Below, piece by piece: positions 1 to 10,846 of a DNA stretch of 64,000 bases (the stretch's first letter is position 1; the number at the start of each line of letters is the position of its first letter). The stretch is taken from positions 138,905,368 through 138,969,367 of the forward strand of contig JALGPY010000001.1 of assembly GCA_023055425.1 (NCBI GenBank), written 5' to 3'. This DNA is from Linanthus parryae (Eukaryota > Streptophyta > Magnoliopsida > Ericales > Polemoniaceae). The notes under the pieces are model-generated. The model saw nothing but the letters and a program-made list of their open reading frames with translations, was not told the origin of the DNA and made no database searches. A program made the position numbers and the translations under genes.

Positions 1-1746
1 ATCTCAGCTGCAGGGAGCGCCAACCACCCTGGACCTGCTAAGAATGACCAAATCCTATCCCAAACCACAAACACAGATCAAGCATCTTCTACCGGTTCTC
101 CAAAGATATTAGCTGCCTCCCCTTTGGTGGCAGAGGTCACTCTTCCAGAAGAAAAGCAGTCAGGACATTCAAATGAATCGTCAATACAACGATTACTCGA
201 TGCGGTCAGTTACTTTCTCTCTCCCCGTTGTATGTCATTCTGAAATATGCATGCATATATTCGTATAAGGATCCCTGTGTATTTTATCTTTTCAGTGTGT
301 AAGATTTCATGATGGTGGTCATGCAGCATTATAGTTGTATTGTGGACGAGCTTAACCCTTGGATGAGCTTCATGGCTCTGATTCTGGGTATTTTGATTAT
401 GCTGGATGAGCTTAACCCCAAAAGTGCACAGAAAACGAAAATAAAACCGTCTGTTAAATCAGCGTTCTGTGAGCTCGTGGAGATTTAGACATGCTGGTGG
501 GATTTTTTCTTTTTCTCTTTTCGGATTTTTCGTTGTAAATGTCCGCCCCTTTCTTAGGTTTCAGCTCTTCTGATAAATGCTGCAAGATGTTTCTAAAGAG
601 TTACTTATACTTTACAGGTCAAATCAGTCTCCAACAAAGCGCTGTTTGCCGCTCTACAAGATATTGACTCAATGATGAACACAATGGATCCAGTAGATGT
701 GAATTGTGAATCTCAAGTTTCCACAGATTACCTAAGAAATCCTTTGCAAGGACGAAACTTATACTACCTTTATGGCACAGCTTCTGTTAGAAGAATTGAA
801 CGCCATTTTGGCGTGTTAGAAGAAATTACTTCTAGTGATGGTTTGGAGGAGCTAAGCAGCCGGACCAATTATCTTGAATCAAATACAGAATGCAGGACAA
901 AGATGCCCGAATATCAGGTATTAAACGCACACATGTATGATTACATTTACACAGGTTCCACGGCTGTCTAGCATTGGGTTGCAAGTTCAAAGTGACACAT
1001 TCTAAGCTCCAGTACCAGTTCTGAGCATGTCCTACTTTTGGTTTCCCTCCACTTAGGGGTACTTGACTCCTACATGGTAACTCACACATCCTCCTTTGCA
1101 CATGAGTGAAACATATTTGGGGACGTCATTTCTTTTTGTGGTTTCTACTTTTTCGTGCCACTATAACTCACCTGGTTCCCTTCTGCAGATGAATACTGCT
1201 GCGCTGTTGGATGAAATCGAGGAGATAAACAAGAGACTAGTTGAGACTGCGTTGGACCTGGTTTTGGATGAATCTTCCACCAAAAGTGATTCCAAAGCTG
1301 GCTCGGGTAAAGGAACCGTCATTAGGTGTTCGTACAGTCCTGTTGGTCTTGGCAGAAACATTGAGCTGCGAAGAAAGTCTGATTCGAAATTGTTGCCACT
1401 CTTTTGTGTTGAGCTGCTTGTTCCTGCAGACTATCCCAAATCTTGTCCTGTATTATTAGACAACGATTCTTCACTATGTGGAAGTTTGAGTGAGGAGGAG
1501 GCAGTACAAGTACATGATCTGACAAAGAAGGTGAATATGAAGTTCAGTTCATCTCTTTGCGAGCTTCCTCAGCCTCCATCACTGAAAGAAATAGCAAAGA
1601 AATGGGATGATTGTGCTCGCTCTGTTTTATCTGAGTTTGCGGCGAGCACTGGAGGCGGCACCTTGAGTACAAAGTTAGGGAAATGGGAAAACTGCCTTAA
1701 TGTAAAGGTAGGGAAATGGGAAAACTGCCTTAATGTAGATAGGTGA
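1..1746 (+). CDS. MED15: MED15-like Mediator tail subunit, C-terminal exons (5' truncated by window)
   Basis: Three exons can be read in one frame: 1-204, 618-917 and 1189-1746. The introns 205-617 and 918-1188 start with GT and end with AG, and both fall between codons. The translated end includes LLDEIEEINKRL, LLVPADYP and SLKEIAKKWDDCARSVL, and closes with GGGTLSTKLGKWENCLNV. This series matches the C-terminal region of plant MED15 proteins, which end in a comparable Gly-rich then W-E-N-C motif. MED15 belongs to the tail of the Mediator complex in the nucleus and links activators to RNA polymerase II; that role is family knowledge. The N-terminal KIX domain and Gln-rich part lie outside the window. 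One oddity is an 11-residue duplication directly before the stop codon. All three exons are open and the splice sites are canonical, so the gene looks functional rather than a pseudogene. Confidence 0.85.
1672..1737 (+). repeat. 33-bp in-frame tandem duplication at the MED15 C-terminus
   Basis: Two adjacent 33-bp units, 1672-1704 and 1705-1737, encode KLGKWENCLNV and KVGKWENCLNV. They are followed by Asp-Arg and the stop at 1744-1746. The first copy is in the position expected for the usual protein end, so the second copy plus two residues is an added tail. The units differ at two adjacent bases (tta versus gta codon plus one neighbour at most), so the event looks recent. Confidence 0.9.
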
Positions 1747-2898
1747 CTAGTTTTCACAGGAAGTGATCTGACATTTGAACAGATAAACAGTAGAGTTTTT
1801 CATTTTGGAATACAGAGGTGTATATATGGATTGTTTGTATTATATCAATGTGCATGGTTTATTCATATCAGCAGATGAATGCCACATTACAAGGTGCAGA
1901 AGGAGGAAATTCAGCTCAAGCATGTTCATGCTTCATACCAGTTGGAAATATTCTCACCAAGATCACCATTCCTTCGTATATCTTTCATTTTCTACAATAC
2001 CCACCATTTTTTTCAGTACAAAGTTGCTTCAAGAATGCCATGTAGTCGAATTTTGATTAACTTTTTTCTAAACATGTTTGAAAATGTTTCTTCAGTACAA
2101 CAGTTGTAAGCCGAGTTTTATTTATATTCCTTTGGAGTGTCAGTCTCAGTCAGAGTGCTTCCAAGTTCCAACCATTCAGGTTTTATGATACAATAATCAT
2201 TGTCTGGTGGTATTAGAAAACTTTTTTCCAGGATTCCTTTTACCGGGAGGGTCATATTGTAGTGGATTCTATATCTGCAAGGCTGTACGATAATTTGGTA
2301 ATTCACATAAACTAAAGTACATATACATCATTTACTAACCCCACAATCTATTTTCTCAGCCAATTCATCTATCTTCGACTTGATCAAAGCAGTAATTTGC
2401 GTAATGAACAAATCATACATACAAAAGAAGCTGGAAATAACTTGATTAGAGACTAGTTCTGCATCATCATAGGTATTCTTCAAACTTCGAATCCTGCCTG
2501 CACTAGTGTTCTGCATTTTAGAGCATCTTATCATCTTCTGTACACCACAGGGAGGCCTCTGGAACGGCGGAGAACACAAGATAGCTCCAAACAGCCCTTG
2601 AGGTTACATCAGAAACAACAAATATGGAAACCTGTCAAAATCAAACAGGCACAAATCAGCACTTGCATTAACAAAGTAATCAACATACACAGTGCTTTGC
2701 CATAAGAAGGGATATTTAATGATAGGTTGCTAAATTTGATGACAAAGACTTTGTCATGCTCAGCTATCTGATCATTGGCCAACTTGCTCGATATGTTAAC
2801 CTCAATCTTATAACATCAGCAGCAGCAGCAACAGATGAACAAATTTTCTAAACCTCCACTGAAACCCTATCATTGGCTTTCATCTCCTAGAAAAAGCG
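1747..2898. other. MED15 3' flank and intergenic stretch
   Basis: AT-rich sequence after the MED15 stop codon, presumably holding its 3' untranslated region and polyadenylation signals. No exact signal can be assigned. Short open frames on both strands have no recognisable similarity. A small CAG/AGC run lies near 2817-2833. I see nothing else to annotate. Confidence 0.5.
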
Positions 2899-3475
2899 AT
2901 GGAGATATCAACCTGTCTCCTCTTCACATCAGTCTTGAGTTTAGCCACTACAGTTGTCGTTCATGGACAAAATCAAACGGGTACCAGAATTCAAAACCGT
3001 GTAACTTGTAATCCACCTCAGTGTTACCACAATTCACTCATACTCCCGCGAATTGCGAATTGGATCACCCGTTCCGAAACGTGGAACACCAGCGATCCAA
3101 ATCGCTTAATTTGGCGATCCCATTTTTTTCACTATTTTCACCTAAAGCATCTATGTAAAAGGGCAAATTTTGCTAAGTTACATCCATTTTTAGAGTATTG
3201 ACTTTAAATATTTTATATATTGAGCAGTTATAAACTTTATGATTTGCGATAAATGGTAAAACATCTATAAATGTATCCAAAGAAGCCTACCCCTAGCGTA
3301 CCGAATTCCATACGTTATGGCGTTCCGCGATCCCGTTCCCGTTCCACGAATCAGAACGATTCGCGTTCCAGGTAACTTAGATCCAGCTCGGTCGACCAGC
3401 AGTTCCATTTTCTCAGAAGTTTCCCTCAGAGGCCAGAAACTTTTACAGTATAACACCTGCAGAAGGCAAAGATAA

Positions 3476-3544
<69 letters not shown>

Positions 3545-4084
3545 TTTATCTGAGCAAGGTTCATTTATAGAAACTATGATTCAAAAAATCATGTGCCAGA
3601 GTTTGATCTGCACCTTGGGGTTGAGCTCTGGGGCACGGTGACATTCAATGGCACGTTGCGTTGTCAGATTACATACATTTTTGCCTTGTGAGTACGGGAC
3701 GTGGAACGCCGAACGCCATTCATATCAGCATTAGAGATGAGGGATCTGAATAACTGCAAATATCCTTCTTCTTCGTCTCTTAACCTCATTTCACGTTTTG
3801 ATTTTCTTTCATCAGAACAACAGTCAATCAGGTATGTTGTCTTCTTGTCCATCAATTCATGCCCTGCCATCGTGCTTTTCACTTAAAAACAATTCATGAT
3901 CTTGAACTCTATGATAAAATGAAGATACCCAACCAACTGAATAAACATCTCATAAGGTGCAAAACTTTCTTCCTCAGGTACAAGGATGGTGTTTACAATT
4001 GCCAGTGGCAACCCTTGGGTTTGGATGCTTGTCCTAACTGCAAAATATTGTGCACCAACCACACAGCTTTTCCCAGATCATTAG
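2899..4084 (+). CDS. Weak candidate for a small secreted-peptide gene broken by inserted repeats
   Basis: An ATG at 2899 opens a frame whose first 22 residues look like a signal peptide: MEIST, then a hydrophobic stretch rich in Leu, Val and Ala, ending near VVHG. A GT at 2981 could be a splice donor and the CAG at 3975-3977 an acceptor. Joining these gives a short protein ending at 4082-4084. The intervening kilobase contains an (AT)n tract and clusters of the words GTTCC and GGAAC that look transposon-derived. I do not recognise the product. A different frame after the acceptor stays open to 4221 and contains a Cys-rich piece (DACPNCKILC), so the choice of frame is uncertain. This may be a gene remnant or a chance frame. 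Confidence 0.2.
3040..3720. repeat. Unclassified insertion-like segment rich in GTTCC/GGAAC words
   Basis: The ends near 3050-3115, 3300-3375 and 3690-3715 are dense in GTTCC and its complement GGAAC, for example the inverted pair around 3070-3086. Such subterminal word clustering is typical of non-autonomous DNA transposons. I could not find a convincing target-site duplication or terminal inverted repeat, so the boundaries are approximate. Confidence 0.3.
3479..3542. repeat. (AT)n microsatellite
   Basis: An uninterrupted dinucleotide run of about 32 AT units. A minus-strand open frame across it with an Ile-Tyr repeat is an artefact of the repeat. Confidence 0.97.
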
Positions 4085-4255
4085 GTTACTTCCACGCATC
4101 ATCCACAGTGACGAGAACTGCTTTCATTCCAGACAATTCTTCCGAACCTCTAGAAATATCTTTGGACCCAGACAATTCCAAGGGTTTCCATATCAATGAT
4201 ATATCCATAACCAGCCAGTAGTCATATTCAAATAAATTCATTTTGTTAAGTTGTA

Positions 4256-4513
4256 CTTCCTCTGTTTCTTCTCTTTCTTCCACTTTTGAGTTTTACCACT
4301 ATTCATCAGGCCGCTTTGACCCGATGATTTGATTAGCAATACGATACAATTTTTTGGTAAATTTTCATGGTATTGTACAGTAAACTTTACTCTACGACAC
4401 CATGAAAAATTACCGAAAAATTGAATCGTTTTGCTATCCAAATCACCGGGTCAAAGTGACATGCTTACGGATGAAAAAGTCAAAACTGGAAGAAAGAGAA
4501 GAAACGGACCAAG
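4256..4513. mobile_element. Stowaway-like MITE, copy 1 (258 bp)
   Basis: A 258-bp element with long inverted halves. The left end CTTCCTCTGTTTCTTCTC pairs with the right end reading GAAGAAACGGACCAAG on the plus strand. It is flanked by TA at 4254-4255 and 4514-4515, the expected Tc1/mariner-type target duplication. The halves pair through most of their length, including inner words around CATGGT and TTTGACCC. A second copy of the same family and the same length is at 29328-29585. It has no coding capacity and would depend on a mariner-type transposase encoded elsewhere. Confidence 0.85.
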
Positions 4514-5126
4514 TAACTATTAAAGATAAAGGACCAAATTGCAGAAGATTACTCTCTTGGAGGACCAAAGTGAAAAGTCAAAGGATCAGATTGAAGTTTC
4601 TGCAAATGATGAAGACCCAAATTATCACAGGAGGACCTCAGCCCTGTTTCTCAAAGTTATGGGCACTTAAATAATTTCTGTCATTCTAAATTGTTCTCAA
4701 CCCCTCAATTATGCCCAAATGACAAGTCTCATGAGTTCCCAAGTCACAGATTAGCCTACTTAAGATTGAATCTCAAGTTCTGGTTTCAAAGCCCTGAAGT
4801 TTAACTAAATTATATTTTAGTCCCTGAGTTAGTCGGATCTGTTAAATTCAAGTCCAGATAGACACAATAGGATTCTAAATTGTAGGAGACTATCACGGAT
4901 AAGTGAGGTCATGTCCTGCATCAAGATTTGAGTGTCTAATTTTTGAGTGTCTAATTGAGGAAATTGTGAAACTACTGTTTTGCCTTTATAATCAGCACCG
5001 TCAATCAAGGTTTCCAAAGAGCCAAGCCTGGTCAAACTTGACCCTTAGACTTAAAGTGTCGTTACAAAAATCTTTTGTGAAGAAATCTTAGGTCACCGAA
5101 GACTGAAATCCCATCAGTGCACATGA
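4514..5126. other. Non-coding stretch, nothing recognised
   Basis: AT-rich sequence with no supported gene. An eleven-base word around 4929-4960 (GAGTGTCTAAT) occurs twice in tandem. No terminal repeats or coding similarity are visible. Confidence 0.5.
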
Positions 5127-5531
5127 TGATGCAAATAGCCCAGGGATAATAATAGATTATTCTAAAATTGTAATAGTACAAGACTGTTCTCATATTTGAG
5201 AAGAAAACCAAAACAGAAACTTAAACAACAAGAAGAAAAAGATAGTTTAAGGCTAGTTTCTCACGCACTCTTGCAGCGGATAGAATCAACGAGATAGGAC
5301 AGCGGCTTTCTGCTAGTCTCTCCCACTCCTGCAGCGAAGAGAGATGGATAGTTGCCTTTTAAAAGGCTTGAATTTTCCCAGAGAAGCTTCTGCCTTTTAA
5401 AAAGCTGAATCTTCCAAGAAAAGTTTCAGTTTATGTCTTATTACATCATAAACCCCACTAAAAGAGAAATAATATTAGAGAACCACATATTCATAAATCT
5501 GTGTCAAAAGACATGATATGCTTCTGCATCA
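5127..5531 (-). repeat. 3' LTR of the TRIM-like element
   Basis: A complete 405-bp repeat bounded by TG and CA on both strands. It shares blocks with 5669-6126, including TTTGAGAAGAAAAC, CTGCAGCGAAGAGAG and AATAATATTAGAGAAC. Confidence 0.75.
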
Positions 5532-5653
5532 TTCTCTCCCGGTTCAAAGAACTCGACTCTGTTCGAGTTGTCAACTTTTCTTTCATCTTCCATCTCTTTC
5601 CTGGCAACTAAATGAGTCAATCACCAGTCTAATACAGCCGCAAGCAAGAACTT

Positions 5654-5665
5654 GCTCTGATACCA
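5654..5665 (-). promoter_or_regulatory. Primer-binding site (initiator tRNA-Met type)
   Basis: The minus strand reads TGGTATCAGAGC three bases inside the upper LTR, the standard plant Copia primer site. Confidence 0.85.
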
Positions 5666-5668
5666 AGT

Positions 5669-6126
5669 TGATACAAATAGCCCATGGATAATAATAGATG
5701 AAGCTAAAATTATAAGAGTATAAGACTATTCTCATATTTGAGAAGAAAACTAAAACACAAACATAAAAAACATGAAGAGGAAGATAGCTTAGTGCTAGTT
5801 TCTCGCGCACTGCAACGAATAGAAACAACAAATAGGATAGTGGCTTTCTGCTAGTCTCTCGCGCACTCCTGCAGCGAAGAGAGATGGATAGGCGCCACGG
5901 GTTGAATCTCAAAATTCAAGCCTTCAATTCTTGAAACCCTAGCTAGACAAGATATTTTCCTCTGAACATTTTCATAAACCAAGCATATCTTATCCTCTGC
6001 AAGCTAGTTGCCTTTTAAAGGCCTGAATCTTCCAAGAGACGCTTCTGCCTTTTAAAAGCTGAATCTTCCAAGTTCATGTCTTATTACATCATGAACCTCA
6101 CAAAAAGAGAAATAATATTAGAGAAC
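5669..6126 (-). repeat. 5' LTR of the TRIM-like element, truncated
   Basis: The partner of 5127-5531. Homology stops after AATATTAGAGAACC near 6126, where unrelated sequence begins. Confidence 0.7.
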
Positions 6127-6959
6127 CCGGTCGAATGCATTCTATGATGCCCATGGATCAATTTGGTGCAACCCAAATCAAAAATGACAAAGAAATACGA
6201 ACTTTACCTAATTTCAGCAACCATGGAGAAATTCGGCGGCCTTCAAGACGATTCTTGCATTTTCGACTAATTAAGGCATGGGATTGGGTTCTGCGACCTC
6301 ACTTGGACCTAAGCATCAATATTTCATCGATTTAACACAGTGAATCACAACCGTGCGAGAGAATTGAAGGGAACCCGAAGCTATTGTTCTTCATGTTCTT
6401 CCCTGACTTCCTCCCTCCTTTTGTGATGTTTCTTCGAATTGGTTGGGGACTTTTAGCCCCATACTAAGGAGTGTCTCCCACTACAACAGCTTCTCACAAT
6501 GATGGTGTAACGGTGGTGTTGCAGTTGGTGTGTGGTGGTTGTTCTTCAGGATGTTGAAGACAAAGTTGAAGAAGGTGATGGAGAAAGTGATGAAATCCAA
6601 ACAGATTCAGACCAGTTGGTGGAAGGGAGTATTGAGGTACTGCCACCTCATGGAATAGGTGGCAACCATGCACAGGAGGAAGACAAGTGGCATTCATGAA
6701 ATAAGGGGGTATGGTTGCAAATTCTATAAAGTTCGGGTAGAAAACATGATTAGAGAAAAATGAGTATTTATGAGAATTCCACTTTGTCCCAACCACTTTA
6801 GAATGCTCTAAAGAGATTTTCATAACTCCCAGTACTCTCAGGATGGCCAGATTCAGCCAAATGTTAGTTTTAAGATATTACACAGTAGCCCCAGCTTTCT
6901 CAGTAATTTAGATGCCCCAATTTGAAATCACAATCCAGATATTCCCTGCTATGCAAATG
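6127..6959. other. Stretch without a recognised gene
   Basis: A plus-strand open frame at 6135-6335 and a minus-strand frame at 6494-6823 have no similarity I can name. The region is somewhat GT-rich near 6500-6550. It could be decayed host sequence, or the lost 3' half of the neighbouring Copia element, but nothing visible decides this. Confidence 0.4.
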
Positions 6960-6999
6960 TCAGCAAACACTGCTGAACAAGAAATTACTAGAGTTATAA

Positions 7000-7600
7000 T
7001 TTGACCCCCTATTAACTGTCAGGGTGTTACACGCACCCACATTGTCAGTTCTAAAATTTGAGCAAAAGGATGGAATTGAGTATGAACGAGTATTGTAAAA
7101 TGCATGCATATGTATCAAACTTAGCTTTGAAGGGATACAACCAATAATATCTGGTGTGGTCATCAACGAAAATCAAGTAATAGATGAATTTATTGAAAGA
7201 AGATTGAGGTGATGGACCCCATACATCTATATGTACAATTTGAAAGGGAACTGAAGTTATAGTTTATGATAATAAGATACTTCGCCTATGACTCTTAGCC
7301 ACATTACAATGTTCACAAACAGATGCCACACTGTAGGATAAGGAAAATAATGTGCAAAATAAGGTGATGGAGAACTGCACAGTGAAGCTGAAGGCTGGGG
7401 TGATGGACCCCATACATCTATACGTACAATTTGAAAGGGAACTGAAGTTATAGTTTATGATAATAAGATCGTTTGCTTATGACTCTTAGCTACATTACAA
7501 TGTTCACAAACAGATGCCACACTATAGGAGAAGGAAAATGATGTGCGAAATAAGGTGATGGAGAACTGCACAATGAAGCTGAAGGTTGGGGGGTGGTAAA
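7000..7600 (-). pseudogene. Copia GAG-pre-integrase/integrase remnant with tandem duplication
   Basis: On the minus strand, around 7310-7210 and again around 7500-7400, the frame reads CNVAKSHRR followed by a serine-rich stretch and then HIDVWGPSP. This is the hallmark start of a Copia integrase (HHCC zinc-binding end, then the first catalytic Asp region). Further down, near 7160-7090, a stretch resembling VDDHTRYYWLYP corresponds to the usual integrase continuation. In-frame stops and shifts are present throughout. Units 7211-7401 and 7402-7592 are direct tandem copies. Confidence 0.75.
7211..7592. repeat. 191-bp tandem duplication inside the Copia integrase
   Basis: Two adjacent units begin with GATGGACCCCATACATCTAT at 7211 and 7402. 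They run through the same order of words (AAGGGAACTGAAGTTATAG, ACAGATGCCACACT, AAGGTGATGGAGAACTGCAC). A few substitutions separate them. Confidence 0.9.
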
Positions 7601-7829
7601 GGAAAAGCTATATAGACCATGCTCACAGGGCCCTGATACATGATATGATGAGAAGCATTTTCATCATTTCATGTATCAAGTAACCACTAGCATTTAGAAT
7701 AAAAGTACAATTATTGTCTTTAGTGAATGATTGACATTTGAGTGTCATTCTCAAAAGTAACCGAGTCAGAACCCTAATATAGCTAAGCTGAATCCAATTG
7801 CTGCAGATCAATAGTCATGTGGAGACTTG

Positions 7830-8640
7830 CACCATTGTCAAAGAGTCAAAGCTCCTGTGGAGTAGAATGACCAGACAAATTTGATGAAGAAGAAGTAAAA
7901 AAATCTTGATACTGAGCATGCATAGCCTGTAAAGATTTTGGACATAATACACCATAAAGAAGCATACTTGAAGCGTCCAATTTGTACCAACATTCAAGAG
8001 CTCTATGTTTACCTCTCCCACATATTTGACACTCCGCATCTGAACTAAATAGAACTCTATACCTATTGTTGACCTCCATAACCAGAAGACTAATATTGTG
8101 TCTAATCAGACCTAAGCCTTCTTGAACAATACTAGTAGTATGAGAATTTGACACTGTCAATTTGGACATAGAGATATGTAATTCTTCACTTGACAGAAGA
8201 GCACAGAGCTTAGCCAGGGAATGATGTCGTAATGTTGACTTAAAATAATCATAATAAGCGGGAAATCCTTTCATATAAAAAACGAGATCCTCTTCTTGAA
8301 TAACTTCATTTACCTGGAGAAGACTGTCACTAATATGTGTGACTTTAGAAGGATAGGCATCCAAGGACAAATCCTTCTTTTTAACAATACATAACAGCAT
8401 TTTCAATTGGTTAATATGAGATCTAGACAGAGAAGCATATCTTGTTTCAAGGCTAAGCCAAATCGAAAAAGCATGCGGCAAATGAAAAATCAGAGGAAAA
8501 AGAAGATATAGATCAGTTAGGAAACTCTTTTGAGGGTTGATCAATCAACCACATAGCATAAGCAAGATTTGGAGTCGAAGCAGTAGTAGAACCAGAATGT
8601 CTGATTTTACCAGAACATAATCGAGAAGAACATTTGCCAG
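7830..8640 (-). pseudogene. Copia gag and protease start, disrupted
   Basis: The longest frame, 8544-7846, encodes a UBN2-type Copia gag. It includes AFSIWLSLETRYASLSRSH, the KKKDLSLDAY and EEDLVFYMKG segments, LCALLSSEELH, and the zinc knuckle C-QI-C-GRGK-H-RALE-C. Homology extends upstream to about 8640 in another frame. Past the gag stop at 7846-7848 the same frame continues as LFDNGASLHMT. That is the protease active-site region, normally D-S-G-A-S/T, so the separating TGA is a premature stop (probably a former Trp codon) and Asn replaces the usual Ser. No function is expected. Confidence 0.85.
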
Positions 8641-8911
8641 AGTTTGAAGCTTAGTTCTCCCGATGTCGATGCTGTAATTAGAGCCCTCCAACTTGATCTG
8701 GATGAAGAAATTGGGATTGCAGATCAGAAATTTGAGTCCAGAAGATGCGTCACCAGAATTCGCCGGCGACGGACAAGATCACGAAATTTTCCAAAACCGG
8801 TGATGAAGACGAACGTGGATGAAGGGCAGAAATGAGAAATTAAAGAGGAGTGACGCCGGAAATCAGAATTGGAGCGGCGAAACAGTGTATAGATAGAGCG
8901 ACGCTCTTCAT

Positions 8912-8923
8912 GCTCTGATACCA
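8912..8923 (-). promoter_or_regulatory. Copia primer-binding site
   Basis: The minus strand reads TGGTATCAGAGC directly after the LTR terminus TTCTTCA at 8924. It is complementary to initiator tRNA-Met. Confidence 0.85.
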
Positions 8924-9290
8924 TGAAGAAACACATAATTTCTAGAAAGAATTTCATTCATTTCTATAATTGAAGATAAACAGTTTAGGGTTCATCCTTT
9001 TTACCCAAATATAATGGTAACTAAGCTAAACCAGAGTTATAAAACCTGTTCCAAATCCCGACCCTTTTTCCTTTTTGATCGAATTGATCCGGGATACGTA
9101 CAGAACATCATAACGTTTCGGATTTACCGCATTTTCTGTTATATAATATATATTGAATAACCAAAACATGAATTGTCCACCAAAAATACAATGAATGAAT
9201 GAATGAATGAATGAATGAATGAATGAATGAATGAATGAATGAATGAATGAAGACACACCCAGATGGCAATCACGATGAAGAGGATCAGGT
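8924..9290 (-). repeat. Probable 5' LTR of the decayed Copia
   Basis: It starts TGAAGAAACACA on the plus strand right after the primer site. The far boundary is not clear because no partner LTR is visible. A tetranucleotide microsatellite lies inside. Confidence 0.55.
9189..9251. repeat. (AATG)n microsatellite
   Basis: About fifteen uninterrupted AATG units. The minus-strand frame with repeated Phe-Ile-His-Ser across it is an artefact. Confidence 0.95.
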
Positions 9291-10122
9291 ACCACCATTT
9301 ACAACCAAGTCTTCAAGACTCAATTATAACAAAGAAAGAGAAAGATATTACAACTTGTCTGTATCTCTAGTACTCTAACAGCAGCAATTATGAATCTCAG
9401 ATTCATAGACCTAGTTGATGAATTTACCTGTAACATATATCTATCACATGCTTCAAGCCAATTCAGCAAAACACTCAGAAATATGTTTAACGATAGGATT
9501 ATTTTGCAATTCCTCAGAGATAGTGCAATCAGGCCTTCAAGGCTACAATTGAAAGCGATTGTAGCTCACAAAAATCTTGCATAGAAGGGGGTTGAATCGC
9601 AGCCGTTTGGAGAGAGAAATAGTTAGGGTTGTCTTCTTGAAGAATGCATGGGACATGGGGGGGGGGGGGGGGGGATTAATATGTTTGCTCCGGAACCCCT
9701 AAACAAAATAGTAACTACCGAATCACCCCGAAACTTCCTGAAATGACTGAAACAGTCCAGATTGGACTGGATTTTTCACCGGCACAAATCAGTCAGCCTT
9801 CCTCCGATGTCTCTCCGAAACGGGGCGTTCCGGACAACTATAAAACTAAAAGCCACAAACTAACATAGTAGGATTATGAAATAATACAAACTGAACCCAA
9901 CCCTTTATCTAAACTACACATATAGCTAAAAAGTTAGATAAATCGCGAATGCAACTCAATAAATCCCCTTCTTCTTATCTTAAAAGCATATTTGAGAAAC
10001 AATATTAACAGCACAACTCAGCTATAGCATAATAAGCATTGCTTCCTGCTTCAGTATGTAACTTCTTTCTCCCATGTTCTTTTGAAGCAAAAGTATGATA
10101 ATGAAAAATAAGATTGTGGTGA
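9291..10122. other. Stretch without a recognised gene; contains an 18-G run
   Basis: No coding similarity is visible. A homopolymer of about 18 G lies at 9657-9674. Around 9690-9850 the DNA is richer in CCGGAAC and CGAAAC words, which suggests a transposon fragment, but no ends were found. Confidence 0.5.
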
Positions 10123-10846
10123 ATGCTCGTTCACTGGAGCTCCGGGAGATGATCTAAATGCTCACCTGCTCAACTTCGAGCAAATTACTTCGACACTACG
10201 TGAGCAGAGAGAGTTTCAGATGAAACAGTGAAGTTGATGCTTTTTTCTTTCTCTTTATCTGGAAAAGGCAAAGTCGTTGCTACTAGAACTTCCACCTGGA
10301 TCAATCAGAACATGGGCAGAGTGTTGTCAGGAATTTCTCAGGAAATATCTTCCGCCATCCAGAGTTGCTCAGGAAATGGCTAATATCACAAAGTTCACAC
10401 AGCAAGAGGATGATTCATTGCGAGATACTTGGAAGAAATTCAACCAGCTCATTTGCAGATGCCCTACTCATGGAGAGTCGTGGTATAAGCTCCTTCATTA
10501 TTTACATAATGCTCCAGACAGGGAAACAGCGAATGAATTGGATATGCTGGCCCAAGGCAATTTTATAGGATTGGGATTGCAGCGAGTACAAGATATGCTC
10601 AACAATGTGGCAAAGCGTGAGTCTACGAGGTCTGAGACTCGTAGATACTCGAAATCCGGTGGGGATGCAGCTCTAGTAAACAAGATTGAGTCAATGAAGC
10701 AGAAATTTGAACAAAAAATGGCAGTCATGACCTCAGCTTTTAACAGCATAAATCCATCAGCACAAGTAAAGTCTATGGGAGAGCTAATTGCGGATGAGAA
10801 TCAGGGATATGCGATTGAAGAAGTGAATTATATGGGTCCACCATGA
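10123..10846 (+). pseudogene. Athila-type Gypsy gag, 5' truncated and frameshifted
   Basis: The open frame 10277-10846 contains LELPPGSIRTWAECCQEFL, KYLPPSRVAQ, RCPTHG and a later TMLNNVA-like segment. This is the order of plant Athila gag: PPGSI-TW, then KFFPPS, then a CPHHG word. Related sequence begins near 10130 in another frame (NAHLLNFEQI), so the start of gag is cut off and shifted. The 5' LTR and primer site are absent. The capsid-like protein would package element RNA in the cytoplasm. Downstream frames carry the rest of the same polyprotein. Confidence 0.85.

Larger units (their letters stand above)
5127..6126 (-). mobile_element. TRIM-like LTR element (Copia-type primer site), minus strand
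   Basis: Two direct repeats, 5127-5531 and 5669-6126, flank an internal part of only about 137 bp. Read on the minus strand, the upper repeat ends in CA. It is followed by the primer-binding site TGGTATCAGAGC (5665 down to 5654), complementary to initiator tRNA-Met, as in Copia elements. A purine-rich stretch (minus strand of 5532-5545) precedes the lower repeat, which starts TGATGC. With no coding space, this is the architecture of a terminal-repeat retrotransposon in miniature. The upper repeat lacks about 50 bp at its far end and has an extra block near 5892-6010. The LTRs are clearly diverged, so the insertion is old. Alternatively it could be an internally deleted larger Copia. Confidence 0.75.
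6960..9290 (-). mobile_element. Decayed Ty1/Copia retrotransposon, minus strand
   Basis: Read on the minus strand from high to low coordinates, the order is LTR end, primer site, gag with zinc knuckle, protease remnant, GAG-pre-integrase and integrase core. That is the Copia order. Reverse transcriptase and RNase H are missing and no 3' LTR was found, so the element is 3'-truncated at roughly 6960-7000. Multiple frameshifts and stops mark it as dead. The integrase segment also carries a 191-bp tandem duplication. Confidence 0.8.

Noticed and set aside
3265..3564. Minus-strand frame with a long Ile-Tyr repeat
   Set aside because: Translation of an (AT)n microsatellite.
8644..8835. 63-residue plus-strand frame rich in Arg
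   Set aside because: Lies in the leader and gag start of the minus-strand Copia. It is an antisense shadow.
9026..9298. Minus-strand frame with a repeated Phe-Ile-His-Ser word
   Set aside because: Translation of an (AATG)n microsatellite.
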